A stretch of DNA of 64,000 nt from Pseudoxanthomonas wuyuanensis (GCF_900215535.1 NZ_OCND01000001.1:806001-870000), one strand, 5' to 3'. Counted from the stretch's first letter, positions 27,740 to 36,590 are shown. Numbers and translations are program-made. The notes: generated by a model not told the origin, from the sequence alone.

Positions 27740-28725
27740 TACGCGGCTCCTTCGGCGGGTGCCGGCGGTGCCGGCAACGGAGCAGGCGCAGCGGCGCGCA
27801 GTGCCGGCGCGTGGCGCTGCACCAGCGAGGCCTTGACCGGGTCCACCAGCTTGTCCAGGGGCAAGGTCTCGCTGACGAAATTCAACTTGACTTCGCCAAA
27901 GAGATCCGCGCGCACGCTGGATTCGTTCTGCGCGTTGACCGCCAGCGTTGAGACCATGGTCGAGCTCTGGCCGGCGTAGCTTTGCGAGCCGCGCTCGCCC
28001 CAGTTGTTGACGGACTTCGGATCGCTGGCGGTGGCGTACTGCACGCCGGCGGCGTCGCGCGCGGCGGCGCGGAACATCACCTTGGCGCTGATGCTGCCGT
28101 CGCGCACGGCCACCCGGTTCAGACCCAACAGCACCATCGTCGACAGCAACTGGTGACGCTCGGCGCCGATATTCGCGCGTACCCGAGGCACCACGCGCTG
28201 TTCAAGCAGCTCCGGCGTCAGCTCCTCGCCTTCGATGCCGTAGTCGGCCAGCCATGCCGGCTCCAGGCCTTCTGCGCGTGGCGCAACCTGCGGTTCGCTG
28301 CGTTCGCCGCCATCGGGCAGCAGCAGGGCCACGTCGCCGGGATAGCGGGTGGCCAGCCAGTCGCGCGCCTGGTTGGCGGTGACGTTCGCCTCGGTGAACT
28401 CGTCAACGGTCTTGGCGCAGGCGCTGACCAGTTCCGAATAGCTCTCCATCTGCCGGATCGATGCGTCGACTATCGCGTCGAACGTGCCATGCACCAGTTG
28501 GGCGACGAAGCCGGGGAAATCGATCTCGTCGACCATTGCGCCGGCACGGCGCGCGATGGTCTCGGTGGCCTGGGGCTTGGCCGGTGTGGCCGCCGCCGGT
28601 GCCGGCTCATCGCCGTTGGCCAGCGCGTACGAGCGTGTGCCACGGGCCTGCGCATTACCTGCCATGCCGGGCGGGAAGATCCCGCCGCGGGCTGGCGTTC
28701 CGTTGACGGGAGGGCGCGCGGACAT
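27739..28725 (-). CDS. Cluster paralog family protein 4 (short form)
   Basis: A 328-residue, shortest member of the paralogous family. It lacks block A but keeps B at about 65-110 (DEIDFPGFVAQLVHGTF...RQMESYSELV), C at about 182-225 (ERHQLLSTMVLLGLNRVAV, KVMFRAAARD) and D at about 278-296 (EVKLNFVSETLPLDKLVDP). The C-terminus is Pro/Ala-rich. It starts 8 bp after the large multi-protease gene and overlaps the next start by one base. Its position away from the other three and its divergence suggest an older duplication. Family unrecognised. Confidence 0.8.
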   Translation of the reverse strand: MSARPPVNGTPARGGIFPPGMAGNAQARGTRSYALANGDEPAPAAATPAKPQATETIARRAGAMVDEIDFPGFVAQLVHGTFDAIVDASIRQMESYSELVSACAKTVDEFTEANVTANQARDWLATRYPGDVALLLPDGGERSEPQVAPRAEGLEPAWLADYGIEGEELTPELLEQRVVPRVRANIGAERHQLLSTMVLLGLNRVAVRDGSISAKVMFRAAARDAAGVQYATASDPKSVNNWGERGSQSYAGQSSTMVSTLAVNAQNESSVRADLFGEVKLNFVSETLPLDKLVDPVKASLVQRHAPALRAAAPAPLPAPPAPAEGAA

Positions 28726-28733
28726 GGGGCGTC

Positions 28734-31700
28734 TCAGGCCGCCAAGCTCGTGTCGGTCCAGCGGTTGCTGCGCTCGTAGCGGCCGTTGCCGAGCAGGCGC
28801 AGTTCGATGCGAGCGCTGGGAGCTCCCTGTGCCAGCCCGCTGAAGCGTACATCGATACCCACTGTGAGCGCGGCCACGCCATCGGCATCGGGGGCGTCGT
28901 CGATGCGCGCCACCACCTCCACGCCGTAGCCGGGTTGTGTCGGCGTGCCGGCGATGATGGCGACGTCACCCACCGAACCATCGGCTTGGCTACGGAAACG
29001 CACGCTGAGCGGTAGCGGCGCAGCCTGGCCTTCCAGCGCGGGCCATTCGCCAAGGTCGATCACCACATCGGTGGGCTGCAGCGACGACACCGATGGCACC
29101 ATGGCCTGCGGCGGCTTGTAGCCTTCAAGCTGGTCCAGCGCCCAGCGGCTGGCGCCTGCGCTGCCGCGGACCACGCTCATCCGCGTGCCGGGCACACGCG
29201 TGGGTTCGATGGGCTCGGGCACGCCGTCCGACAACGCGCGTCCCAGCGGTGCCGGTGGCGGCGCCAGGCGATAGCGCCCCTGCGCGCTCAGCGACTGCGC
29301 TTGCGCGGTGGTTGCCGGCAGATGCAGCACGCGCCAGTTGCCGTAATCGGGCTGGGCCATATTGCCGAAATCGGCGGCGAATTCTTCGAACGGCATCCAG
29401 CCTTCATGGCCGCGGTTGGGAGGATTGAACGCGACCGCATCGTTATCGAACACCGTGGTCGTGTCCCACGGATTGAGTACGTAGACTTCGGTGGAAGCTG
29501 CGTCGCTCAGGTCGCCGCGGATGCCGGAGATTACCACCGCGTGCGGCGCGCCGACGATCACCACCCACAGCGGTCCCAGGTCGCCCAGCCACTGCGCCCA
29601 TTGCACCGGAGTGTGGTACAGGCTGGCGTTGGACGGTTGCTCGATGACACGGAAGCCGTAGTGGTCGCGCACGCGCTCAAGCTGGTCCCAGCCGTAGGAG
29701 GTGGCCAGTGAGCCGCCGGCTTCGCGCACGAATGCTTCGGGGTCGAACGAGGCATCGCTGCGGAACGACTTGAGCATCGCCATCGACGCTGCCCAGCATG
29801 CGTTCTTGTCCGGTTGCGGGACCAGTGCGACACGGTGCTCCACGCCCTCGCTGGAGAGCGCGCGCGGGCCGCGGTAGTTGAACGTGGTGGCTCGGCCTTC
29901 GATCCAGTCGATCTTGGCCGGGGTGATGAAACAGCCGCGGTTGACGCTGGTACCGCCGGTGCCCGGATCGATCGGTCCGCGGGTGACGTGCACGCCGCAG
30001 ACGAAGGCCTCAAGTCCATTGCCTTCATCGCGCACGGTGTAGACCGGCGAGCCGCTGGCGCCGGCAACGGCGAGGATGTCGTAGTCGATGGTGTCGAACG
30101 TCGCCTGGCCCTGCGCATGCCCGCCGTGCAGGTGCTGCTTGTTGCGGTCGGCGACGGGGCCGAGTTCGCGATGCAACTTCGACCCGGAGGAGTAACCGCA
30201 CACGGCCAGAGGCATCGCGCCGCCGGGCGTTGCCTGCATGAAGCGGAAGAACGCGCCGTTGGGCGCCGCGATCGGCGCGTTGTCGATCACCGCCAGGTCG
30301 TTGTCCCAGTCGCCGTTGCCCGTGTAGCGTGGCGCGATGCGCCACTGCGTGGAGTCGATCGTCGCCTGGCCGAACGGCGCGGTGCCAGCCCCGTTGCGCC
30401 CCGGCACGATCTGCACCGTGCTCTTGCCGTGCAGGTTGTGCGCGCAGGTGAGGATGCGGTTGCGGCCGATGTAGAAGCCGGTGCCGGTGGATGCCTTGCC
30501 GTCCGGTGCGGTCATGCGCAGGTAGCAGATCGCCGAATGCGGGAACGCGGAGGTGTCCTCCACGCCGACGTACCACTCTTCGCGCTGCTGGCTGAAGGCA
30601 TCGTTGGTGCACTGCAGGGCGGTGCCGGGGTTCGACGGGTCGTAGTACGGGGTGATCAGTTCCTGCGCGCGGACCAGTGCGCGCGGTGCCATGGCGGCGC
30701 TGGTGCTCCGCGCGGCCGGGGTCGGTGCGCGGTACGCGAAGCTGGTGGTGCGCCCTTCGATCCAGTCGATCTTGCCCGGAGTGATGAAACAGCCGGTGTT
30801 GAGTCCCTGGGTGTCGGCGCGCACGCCGCTGACGTGCACGGCGCAGATCAGCGCCTGCAGGCCGTTGCCATCGTCGCGCAGCGTGTACACGGGCGAACCG
30901 CTGGCGCGCTTGAGGGTGAGGATCGGGTAGTCGATGGTGTCCTGCGTCTCCATCTTCCGCGCGTAACCGCCGTGCAGATGCTGCTTGAAGCCATCGATGG
31001 CCGCGGTGAGCGATGGGACTGCCTCGGACCGCGACGAATAGCCGCACACCACCAGCGGCATCTGGTCGCTGGGCGTGGCATTGAGGAACGAGAACCATGC
31101 GTTGCCCGGCGCGGCGATCGGCACGTTCTCAATCACCGCCAGGTCGCGATCGTAGCCGCCCGACGGATAATCTGGTGCGATGCGCCAACTGTCGAAGCTG
31201 ACGTTGCAACGCCCGAACGGCTCGTTGCCTCGGCCGTTGTTGCCGGGAACGATGTCGACGCTGTGCTCGCCGTGCAGGTTGTGGGCGCAGGTGAGGATCC
31301 GGTTCGCACCGATGTAGAAGCCGGTGCCGCGCCCGGTCACGTTGCCGGCCGCGTCCTTCATCTCCAGCAGGCAGATCGCCGAATGCGGGAACGAGCGCGT
31401 GTCGTCCACGCCGACGAACCATTCCTCGCGTGCCAGGCTGAAAGCATCGTTCTGGCAGGTGAGTGCGGTGGACGGGTTCGACGGGTCGTAGAACGGCGTG
31501 ATGATCTCCTGCGCGCGCACCGGCGCGCGGTTGCGCAGCCCTTGCGACGACGCCGGCACCTCGCCGGTGGAACTGTTCTGCGCCAGCGCCTGCGCCGCCA
31601 GTTGCACGCACTGCATGTAGGTTTCCCAGTCCCAGTACGATGAGGGACAGTCGTGGTTATCGGCGGGCGTGGCCTCGATGTGGCCGACGATATGCGTGCG

Positions 31701-33905
31701 GTCCAGAGGAATGCCGTACTGCGCGGCGAGCCACGCCACCAGGTGCGCCGATGCCTGGTACTGCTCCATGGTAGGCGGCAGGTCGCGCCGGTTGAGCCGG
31801 TAAGGCTTGTTGGCGTTGTGCTCGATGCCGATGCTGCGGCTGTTGGCGCTGGACGCGTGGTAAGCGGTGTCTGCGTTGCGCACCATCTGTACCACCTCGC
31901 CATCGCGGCCAACGATGTAATGCGCACTGCTGGGACCGGCCTGCTCGCCGGTCGTGGCGTTGCGCCGCTCGCCGTCCTGGAACCACCGGATGGTCCCGTC
32001 GATGCGCGGCCCGCCGGCGGTGATGTGGATGACGATGCGATCGATGACCGCGCCCTGGCGCCGGCCCGCACGGAAGTTGCGTGCATGCGCTGGCACGAAA
32101 CGGCTGGCGCCAGGGTAGTCGGGCGTGGAGGCAGTGAATGCGCGCGTGCGCAAGGCCTGCGCTTCGGCGAATTCCGCCTCGACCGGTTCGGGCACATGGG
32201 TATAGCGCTCGGCGTCGGCAAAGCCCGCGTCGTCGGTGGTCGCGGCCTCATCGGACAACGCGCGCGCGCCGAGCGAGAAGGTGAGCGACTGGCGCCACGC
32301 GGCCGCTTGCTGGCGGATCCAGGCCAACTTGGCTGGTGTGATGCGACAGCCGAGATTGGTGGTGTCGCTGTGGCCGGCCACGTGCACACCGACCATGTAC
32401 GTGCGCGGCGCATCGCCATTTTCGATGTAGTACACCGGCGAGCCACTGGTCCCGCCGAGCGACTGCAGGTCGTAGTCGAAGGTTTCGTCGGTGGGCAGCG
32501 AACGGATGTAGCCGCCATGCATGTGCTGCTTGTCGGCATCGATGGTCGCATTGACGATGCTGTCGATGATGCCTTGCGGGTCGGAATACGCGGCGTAGCC
32601 GGAGACCACCACGCCCTCGGGCCTGGACTGGGTGAGTTCCTCGACCAGTTCGAAATAGTTGGGCGACGCGTGGGCCGCAGGCACGCGGATCAACGCCATG
32701 TCGAAGTCGCGGCTGGACGCCACGTACGAGGGGTGCTTGACCATGTCCGCAGCGGATACGCGGAACCGCCCGAACGGCTCGTTGGCGCTGCTGGTGCCCG
32801 CGCCATTCTTTCCCGGAACGACGATCAGCTCGCTCTGCCCGTCGACCACGTGCGCGGCCGTAAGCAGCAGGTTTGGTGCGATGAAGAATGCGCTACCGTG
32901 CTGGCCACCCTCTGTACTGCCGTCGACGGTACGCGCCTGGCAGATTGCGCTGTGCGGCATGACCGTGGTGTTCTCCACACCGGCCCACCACTGCGCGCTG
33001 GCGGCGAAGAAGCCGATCTGGGTGCGCAGCGCATCCAGCCAGTCGCTGGGGTTGTAGTAGCTGGAGACCACGCGCAGCGCGCGGGCGGTCGGGGCAATGG
33101 GTGGGGCGGGGCGCAATGCGCTGCGCGCGGCCGGCATCGGCCCAAAGCCGTCGTCGTAGTCGTCGCGTTGCTGCGCGGCGCGGAAGGATGCCTGCCTGTA
33201 GCCCGCGTCTGCCTGGCCGTTGCCATTGTGTCGGAACGCCTGCGCGGTGGCCGGCGCTGCGGTGCCAGGTGCGGGAACCGCGGGATTGTGCGCGGCGGTC
33301 GCCGGCGCCGCACCGGGCTCAGCCGCGGCAGCGGGCGATTGCCGCCACAGATCATCGGAATAACCGTCGCTGTACGGGGCCGGGGAGGTGGCCGCGCCTG
33401 CGCCTGCGCCGTCGCCGTTCTGTGGCGGTGCCGCCGCAACGGTGTCGACCACGGCGTCGCCGCCCCAGGCGGGCGTCGGCACGGGCGTGCCGTAGCTGGC
33501 GCCATTGCCGGCCTGGCCATTGCGCACACCGCGTCGCAGGCCGCGCTCGGTCAATCCTCGCAGGCTCACATACATATGGCCGCCGTCCGGGCGACGCACG
33601 CTGACCGGCTTGCTGCGATCGCTGTCGGCGTAGGTCGCCACGCCAAAGTACAGCCGTGGCTGGCCGACGAATCGCGCCACCACCGACGGTGGCACCAGAT
33701 ACACCGCATCGCTGCGCGGACGCGTGCCCTGCAACGGGCTTGCATAGAAGTTGTCCGCGGTGCGGCGCGCGCGGTGCTCGGGCTTGAACAGCTCAGGGTC
33801 GGTCGCCAACCCGACCTCGTACAGCGGCTGGTCGGCGTTGACGGTGAACCCGAGCACGCTGAAGCGATCGTCGATCGATTCGCGGTTGGCACGGATGCGG
33901 GTCAT
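28734..33905 (-). CDS. Multi-enzyme protein: three V8/trypsin-like proteases, amidase_2 and papain-like cysteine protease
   Basis: A 1723-residue protein. ATG 33905 overlaps the upstream stop (ATGA) and has AGGAG. In order: an N-terminal domain (1-115, unrecognised); a Pro/Ala/Gly-rich linker (to ~300); protease 1 (His ~351 in LLTAAHVV, Asp in DFDMALI, Ser ~487 in GGTSGSPVY); amidase_2 (~615-760, metal-type residues in VIHITAGG and NHDCPSS); protease 2 (His ~874 in LTCAHNLHG, Asp in DRDLAVI, Ser ~1003 in ASGSPVY); protease 3 (His ~1155, Asp in DNDLAVI, Ser ~1284); a papain-like C39/C70-type domain (Cys ~1370 in DKNACWAASMAML, His ~1455 in APHAVVISG); and a C-terminal beta domain. Proteases 2 and 3 are close duplicates. 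All catalytic residues appear intact. No signal peptide is seen. Probable targets are proteins and peptidoglycan. Confidence 0.92.
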   Translation of the reverse strand: MTRIRANRESIDDRFSVLGFTVNADQPLYEVGLATDPELFKPEHRARRTADNFYASPLQGTRPRSDAVYLVPPSVVARFVGQPRLYFGVATYADSDRSKPVSVRRPDGGHMYVSLRGLTERGLRRGVRNGQAGNGASYGTPVPTPAWGGDAVVDTVAAAPPQNGDGAGAGAATSPAPYSDGYSDDLWRQSPAAAAEPGAAPATAAHNPAVPAPGTAAPATAQAFRHNGNGQADAGYRQASFRAAQQRDDYDDGFGPMPAARSALRPAPPIAPTARALRVVSSYYNPSDWLDALRTQIGFFAASAQWWAGVENTTVMPHSAICQARTVDGSTEGGQHGSAFFIAPNLLLTAAHVVDGQSELIVVPGKNGAGTSSANEPFGRFRVSAADMVKHPSYVASSRDFDMALIRVPAAHASPNYFELVEELTQSRPEGVVVSGYAAYSDPQGIIDSIVNATIDADKQHMHGGYIRSLPTDETFDYDLQSLGGTSGSPVYYIENGDAPRTYMVGVHVAGHSDTTNLGCRITPAKLAWIRQQAAAWRQSLTFSLGARALSDEAATTDDAGFADAERYTHVPEPVEAEFAEAQALRTRAFTASTPDYPGASRFVPAHARNFRAGRRQGAVIDRIVIHITAGGPRIDGTIRWFQDGERRNATTGEQAGPSSAHYIVGRDGEVVQMVRNADTAYHASSANSRSIGIEHNANKPYRLNRRDLPPTMEQYQASAHLVAWLAAQYGIPLDRTHIVGHIEATPADNHDCPSSYWDWETYMQCVQLAAQALAQNSSTGEVPASSQGLRNRAPVRAQEIITPFYDPSNPSTALTCQNDAFSLAREEWFVGVDDTRSFPHSAICLLEMKDAAGNVTGRGTGFYIGANRILTCAHNLHGEHSVDIVPGNNGRGNEPFGRCNVSFDSWRIAPDYPSGGYDRDLAVIENVPIAAPGNAWFSFLNATPSDQMPLVVCGYSSRSEAVPSLTAAIDGFKQHLHGGYARKMETQDTIDYPILTLKRASGSPVYTLRDDGNGLQALICAVHVSGVRADTQGLNTGCFITPGKIDWIEGRTTSFAYRAPTPAARSTSAAMAPRALVRAQELITPYYDPSNPGTALQCTNDAFSQQREEWYVGVEDTSAFPHSAICYLRMTAPDGKASTGTGFYIGRNRILTCAHNLHGKSTVQIVPGRNGAGTAPFGQATIDSTQWRIAPRYTGNGDWDNDLAVIDNAPIAAPNGAFFRFMQATPGGAMPLAVCGYSSGSKLHRELGPVADRNKQHLHGGHAQGQATFDTIDYDILAVAGASGSPVYTVRDEGNGLEAFVCGVHVTRGPIDPGTGGTSVNRGCFITPAKIDWIEGRATTFNYRGPRALSSEGVEHRVALVPQPDKNACWAASMAMLKSFRSDASFDPEAFVREAGGSLATSYGWDQLERVRDHYGFRVIEQPSNASLYHTPVQWAQWLGDLGPLWVVIVGAPHAVVISGIRGDLSDAASTEVYVLNPWDTTTVFDNDAVAFNPPNRGHEGWMPFEEFAADFGNMAQPDYGNWRVLHLPATTAQAQSLSAQGRYRLAPPPAPLGRALSDGVPEPIEPTRVPGTRMSVVRGSAGASRWALDQLEGYKPPQAMVPSVSSLQPTDVVIDLGEWPALEGQAAPLPLSVRFRSQADGSVGDVAIIAGTPTQPGYGVEVVARIDDAPDADGVAALTVGIDVRFSGLAQGAPSARIELRLLGNGRYERSNRWTDTSLAA

Positions 33906-34249
33906 GACGAACTCCTGGCTTGCAGGACGGCGGGGGCGGGGGCGGGTGGTTCGCCCGCGAGAGTTGCGTCCGCGGGAGGAATGGGGATGTCGACGGGAGC
34001 GGCCGGCGGCGGGTCGTCCAGCACCGAGGAAATGCGTTCCCAGAAACGTTGCTGCGCATCGATGCCGATGCCCTCCAGGTGCGGCCGGACGAACTCCAGC
34101 ACCGCCTCCAGATTGCGGAAGAAAGCGCGCTGCCCACTCTGGATGTGCTCTACCGAGCCGCGCCATTCGGTGATTGCGGCATCACCATCGCCACGTTCGC
34201 ACCACACGCGGACGATGAAAACGGCGGTGCGGTCTTCAAGCAGGGCCAT
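33902..34249 (-). CDS. Small conserved protein (115 aa) at the head of the cluster operon
   Basis: Residues 8-62 (AVFIVRVWCERGD...EWRGSVEHIQSGQRAFFRNLEAVLEFV) match the style of a widespread short family of unknown function built on the VRIW / WRGxVEHVxSG / YFRxLxExxxFI pattern. The rest is a Pro/Ala-rich tail. ATG 34249 follows GGAGCCCCGAG, the leader shared with other cluster genes, and the stop overlaps the next start (ATGA). It is the first gene downstream of the TCAC repeat promoter. The family recognition is from memory of the pattern, without a search. Confidence 0.75.
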   Translation of the reverse strand: MALLEDRTAVFIVRVWCERGDGDAAITEWRGSVEHIQSGQRAFFRNLEAVLEFVRPHLEGIGIDAQQRFWERISSVLDDPPPAAPVDIPIPPADATLAGEPPAPAPAVLQARSSS

Positions 34250-34275
34250 CTCGGGGCTCCGGCGGCAGATTCCAG

Positions 34276-34336
34276 GGCGACGCTACGCCGTGGACATCAC
34301 CGTCGGATCACGCGTGAATCACGCCGGACTCACTCG
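34276..34336 (-). promoter_or_regulatory. Candidate SARP-dependent promoter of the cluster (four 11-bp-spaced direct repeats)
   Basis: Plus-strand heptamers TCACCGT, TCACGCG, TCACGCC and TCACTCG start at 34297, 34308, 34319 and 34330, exactly 11 bp apart. SARP/BTAD regulators are known to bind direct heptamer repeats at 11-bp periods next to a -10 box. Read toward the operon, the last repeat ends at 34297 and a possible -10 (TAGCGT) lies at 34285-34280; the first start codon is at 34249. The remaining 34337-34579 shows no gene. Confidence 0.65.
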
Positions 34337-34579
34337 CGCAGGCTGAACGTGTGATGTTCGGCTGCCCGCACAGAAACGCTCCCCGGCCTGAAGGAGGGGG
34401 TGAGAAGATTCGTTACGCTTCAAAGAGTGGCGCCGGCGGAACCTGTGGTGCGGTCGCGTTGCTTAGGTTCTCAACGGCAATCCACAACGGCCGCCCGGCA
34501 AATCTGGCGCTGCAGCATTCTTTCCGCCATGGCTTTGTCAGCATGGGCCTACGCTGCCGAAGACGCCCGCCCGCCTGAG

Positions 34580-35518
34580 TCAGGTCAGCAGATCCAGGCT
34601 CAACTGCAGTTGCGCGTCCGCCGCCGCCAGATGCGCGCGGGCATCCTGAAGCAGCTCAAGCGGCGCGGCGCCGGAGCTGATTGGGGGTGCCGCAACCGCC
34701 GGCATTGCACCGGTATATGGTGTCGCCTGGTCGCGCAAACCCAACGCACTGTCGGCAATCCGCCGGTACAGTGCCTGCGTTTCCCGCATCGGCTGGATCG
34801 CCAGCTCGCGGCGCAGCGAATCGCGGCAATGTTCGAACTGTCGCAACGCCAGCGCACGCTGGCCGCTGGCGACGAACAGCTGCATCAGGTCGCGATGGAC
34901 ATCCTCTCGCAGCGGATCGTGGTCCAGAATGCGCTGCGCGTGCGCAATGCCGTCGACATACCGCCTGCCCATGGTGGCGATCTGCATCAGCCGGTACAGC
35001 GCGTTGAGAAAGTTGCGGCGATAGCGTTCGCGCGCGCGCAGGGCCCAGTCGTCGGATAGATCGATCAGCAGATCGGCCTTGTATAGCCGCACGCCGCGCT
35101 CAAGCGCGTCGATGTCCTCGTCGCTCAACCGTTCCGCCGCGCGCGTGAGCCGCGGCGCTATCAGACGGTCGAATTCGGCCACGTCCAGCCACACGTCCGC
35201 CTGCGGGCACATCGCTATGGCGCCGCGGCGGTCGCTGGTAATCAGGTTGCCATGCGCAAGCGGCGGGGTTTCCAGCAGCCGGCGCAGGCGCCACAGCGCC
35301 GTGTTGAACGATCCGGTGGACGCGCTGGCCTCGGGGTCGGGCCACAGGCTGGCCAGCAGCTCCGAGCGGCTGAAGCTGCGGCCATGACCCAGCGCCAGGT
35401 ACGCCAGCAGGCTGGCGCTGCGCCCGGCTACGGGCACTTCGGGGGCACCGCCAACGCCCGCGGCCAGCGCCATCGAACCGAACAGGGAAATGCGCAGCAT
35501 CAGCGTGTCTTCTGCCAT
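34580..35518 (-). CDS. SARP/BTAD-family transcriptional regulator
   Basis: A 312-residue regulator: an N-terminal OmpR-type winged helix at about residues 5-95 (ISLFGSMALA..., SLLAYLALGHGRSFSRSEL, LWPD, LRRLLE) and a bacterial transcriptional activation domain at about 105-250, a TPR-like helical fold with DHDPLREDVHRDLMQLF and LRQFEHC. The C-terminal 60 residues are extra. ATG 35518 is used; 35527 is an in-frame alternative. It lies directly upstream of the protease cluster on the same strand, so it is very likely its activator. Two 11-bp-spaced TCAC repeats in its own upstream DNA suggest autoregulation. Confidence 0.88.
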   Translation of the reverse strand: MAEDTLMLRISLFGSMALAAGVGGAPEVPVAGRSASLLAYLALGHGRSFSRSELLASLWPDPEASASTGSFNTALWRLRRLLETPPLAHGNLITSDRRGAIAMCPQADVWLDVAEFDRLIAPRLTRAAERLSDEDIDALERGVRLYKADLLIDLSDDWALRARERYRRNFLNALYRLMQIATMGRRYVDGIAHAQRILDHDPLREDVHRDLMQLFVASGQRALALRQFEHCRDSLRRELAIQPMRETQALYRRIADSALGLRDQATPYTGAMPAVAAPPISSGAAPLELLQDARAHLAAADAQLQLSLDLLT

Positions 35519-35560
35519 GACCGGCATCCTGCCGGCGCGGTCGGCGCCCCTGCGCCGATG

Positions 35561-35578
35561 TCACAGAGGAATCACGCA
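35561..35578 (-). promoter_or_regulatory. Two TCAC direct repeats upstream of the SARP gene
   Basis: TCACAGA at 35561 and TCACGCA at 35572 are 11 bp apart and end 43 bp from the SARP start codon, nearly the same distance as the four-repeat element has from the operon's first gene (48 bp). A candidate autoregulatory SARP site in the 274-bp region shared with the divergent XRE gene. Confidence 0.45.
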
Positions 35579-35792
35579 CCCGATCCGGCCGCGATGCAAC
35601 CGCCCGTCCGAGCAAGCGCCGCTGACACCGGCGGGTTGGCGCGTCGTCGTCCGCTGCCACCGACGAACGGACAGCGCTGCTGGACCGCGTGATGCCAGAA
35701 TCGCTGGCCGGACAGACACGCTCTCCTGCGTTGGTCGTAGTTCAGGGGTGGCATCCGTCAGCCCTTGCCGTCATCAATCCAGCGAGCACGCC

Positions 35793-36152
35793 ATGAATTC
35801 GTTGCCCCAGCGCATCCGCCGAGCCCGCACCCGCGCCGGCCTCTCACAGACCGGCCTGGCCGCGCGGATTGGCATCAAGCGCAGCGCGGTCACCCAGTGG
35901 GAGCATCCGCAGGGCACCAAGCCCAGCGTGGAGCACCTGATCCGCATCGCCACCGAGACCGGCACCGGATTCGAGTGGCTGGCAACAGGCCGCGGACCCA
36001 GCGTGCTTGATCCGCAGAACACCGCCCCTGCATTGCTGATGGACGACTATGCCGGCGATGATCTCGAGGCGCAGGCCCTGGGCCACCTGCGTCACATGGC
36101 GCCAGCGAAGAAGCGCATGGCGGTCGCCATCCTGGAAACCATGAGCCACTGA
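35793..36152 (+). CDS. XRE-family helix-turn-helix regulator
   Basis: A 119-residue protein. Residues 5-65 form a Cro/CI-type helix-turn-helix (RIRRARTRAGLSQTGLAARI, SAVTQWE), followed by an acidic linker and a C-terminal helix (HLRHMAPAKKRMAVAILETM). ATG 35793 starts the domain directly. It is transcribed divergently from the SARP gene across a 274-bp intergenic region, so it may repress that promoter and keep the cluster silent, as lysogeny-type switches do (inference). Confidence 0.85.
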   Translation: MNSLPQRIRRARTRAGLSQTGLAARIGIKRSAVTQWEHPQGTKPSVEHLIRIATETGTGFEWLATGRGPSVLDPQNTAPALLMDDYAGDDLEAQALGHLRHMAPAKKRMAVAILETMSH

Positions 36153-36191
36153 CGGCCAAGGCATCAGGCGGCATTGGTTCGCCATCGGACC

Positions 36192-36590
36192 GGCAAGTCA
36201 CCACCGTCAAGTTGGGCTGCCCCAGCTCCGAGAAGATGCAGGAGCGGAAGAACGATGAGCGCCGGCCTGCCTTCGCGATCAGGTCGTTGAGCGCAACGCC
36301 GCCGCGCCCTTCCATCATGGCGCCATCGGGGCTGTCGAACGTCGGGAGCCCAAGCGCCTTAGCTGCCTCGACCATGGCAATCGCCACCGGTTGGGGGTGA
36401 CGTTTCCACGCGCACCGGTCCGCCGCTGCCGCGCCGGACGGCATCGGAGGCACCGCGCCAGTCCTCAACGCGTCGATAGATGTCGAGCACCGGACGATAA
36501 CTCCACGCATCGTCGCCTGCTTCTTCGGCGAAGCAGGCTACTTTGCGGCGCACGACAGCGCTCGGTTGCCTAAACTTGATCGGTCGTGCT
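36192..36590 (-). pseudogene. GMC oxidoreductase fragment, frameshifted
   Basis: Minus-strand reading from about 36590 gives CFAEEAGDDAWSYRPVLDI, then YRRVEDWRG and RRGSGGPV. After a frameshift near 36410 it continues in another frame as PVAIAMVEAAKALGLPTFD, MMEGRGG, RSSFFRSCIF and QPNLTVVT. This order is that of the substrate-domain region of glucose-methanol-choline oxidoreductases. Both ends are missing, so it cannot be functional. Confidence 0.8.

Noticed and set aside
16857..28725. Assignment of the paralog family as phage-tail or contractile-injection proteins
   Set aside because: No sheath, tube, baseplate or AAA+ ATPase gene is visible in the window, so this would be a guess.
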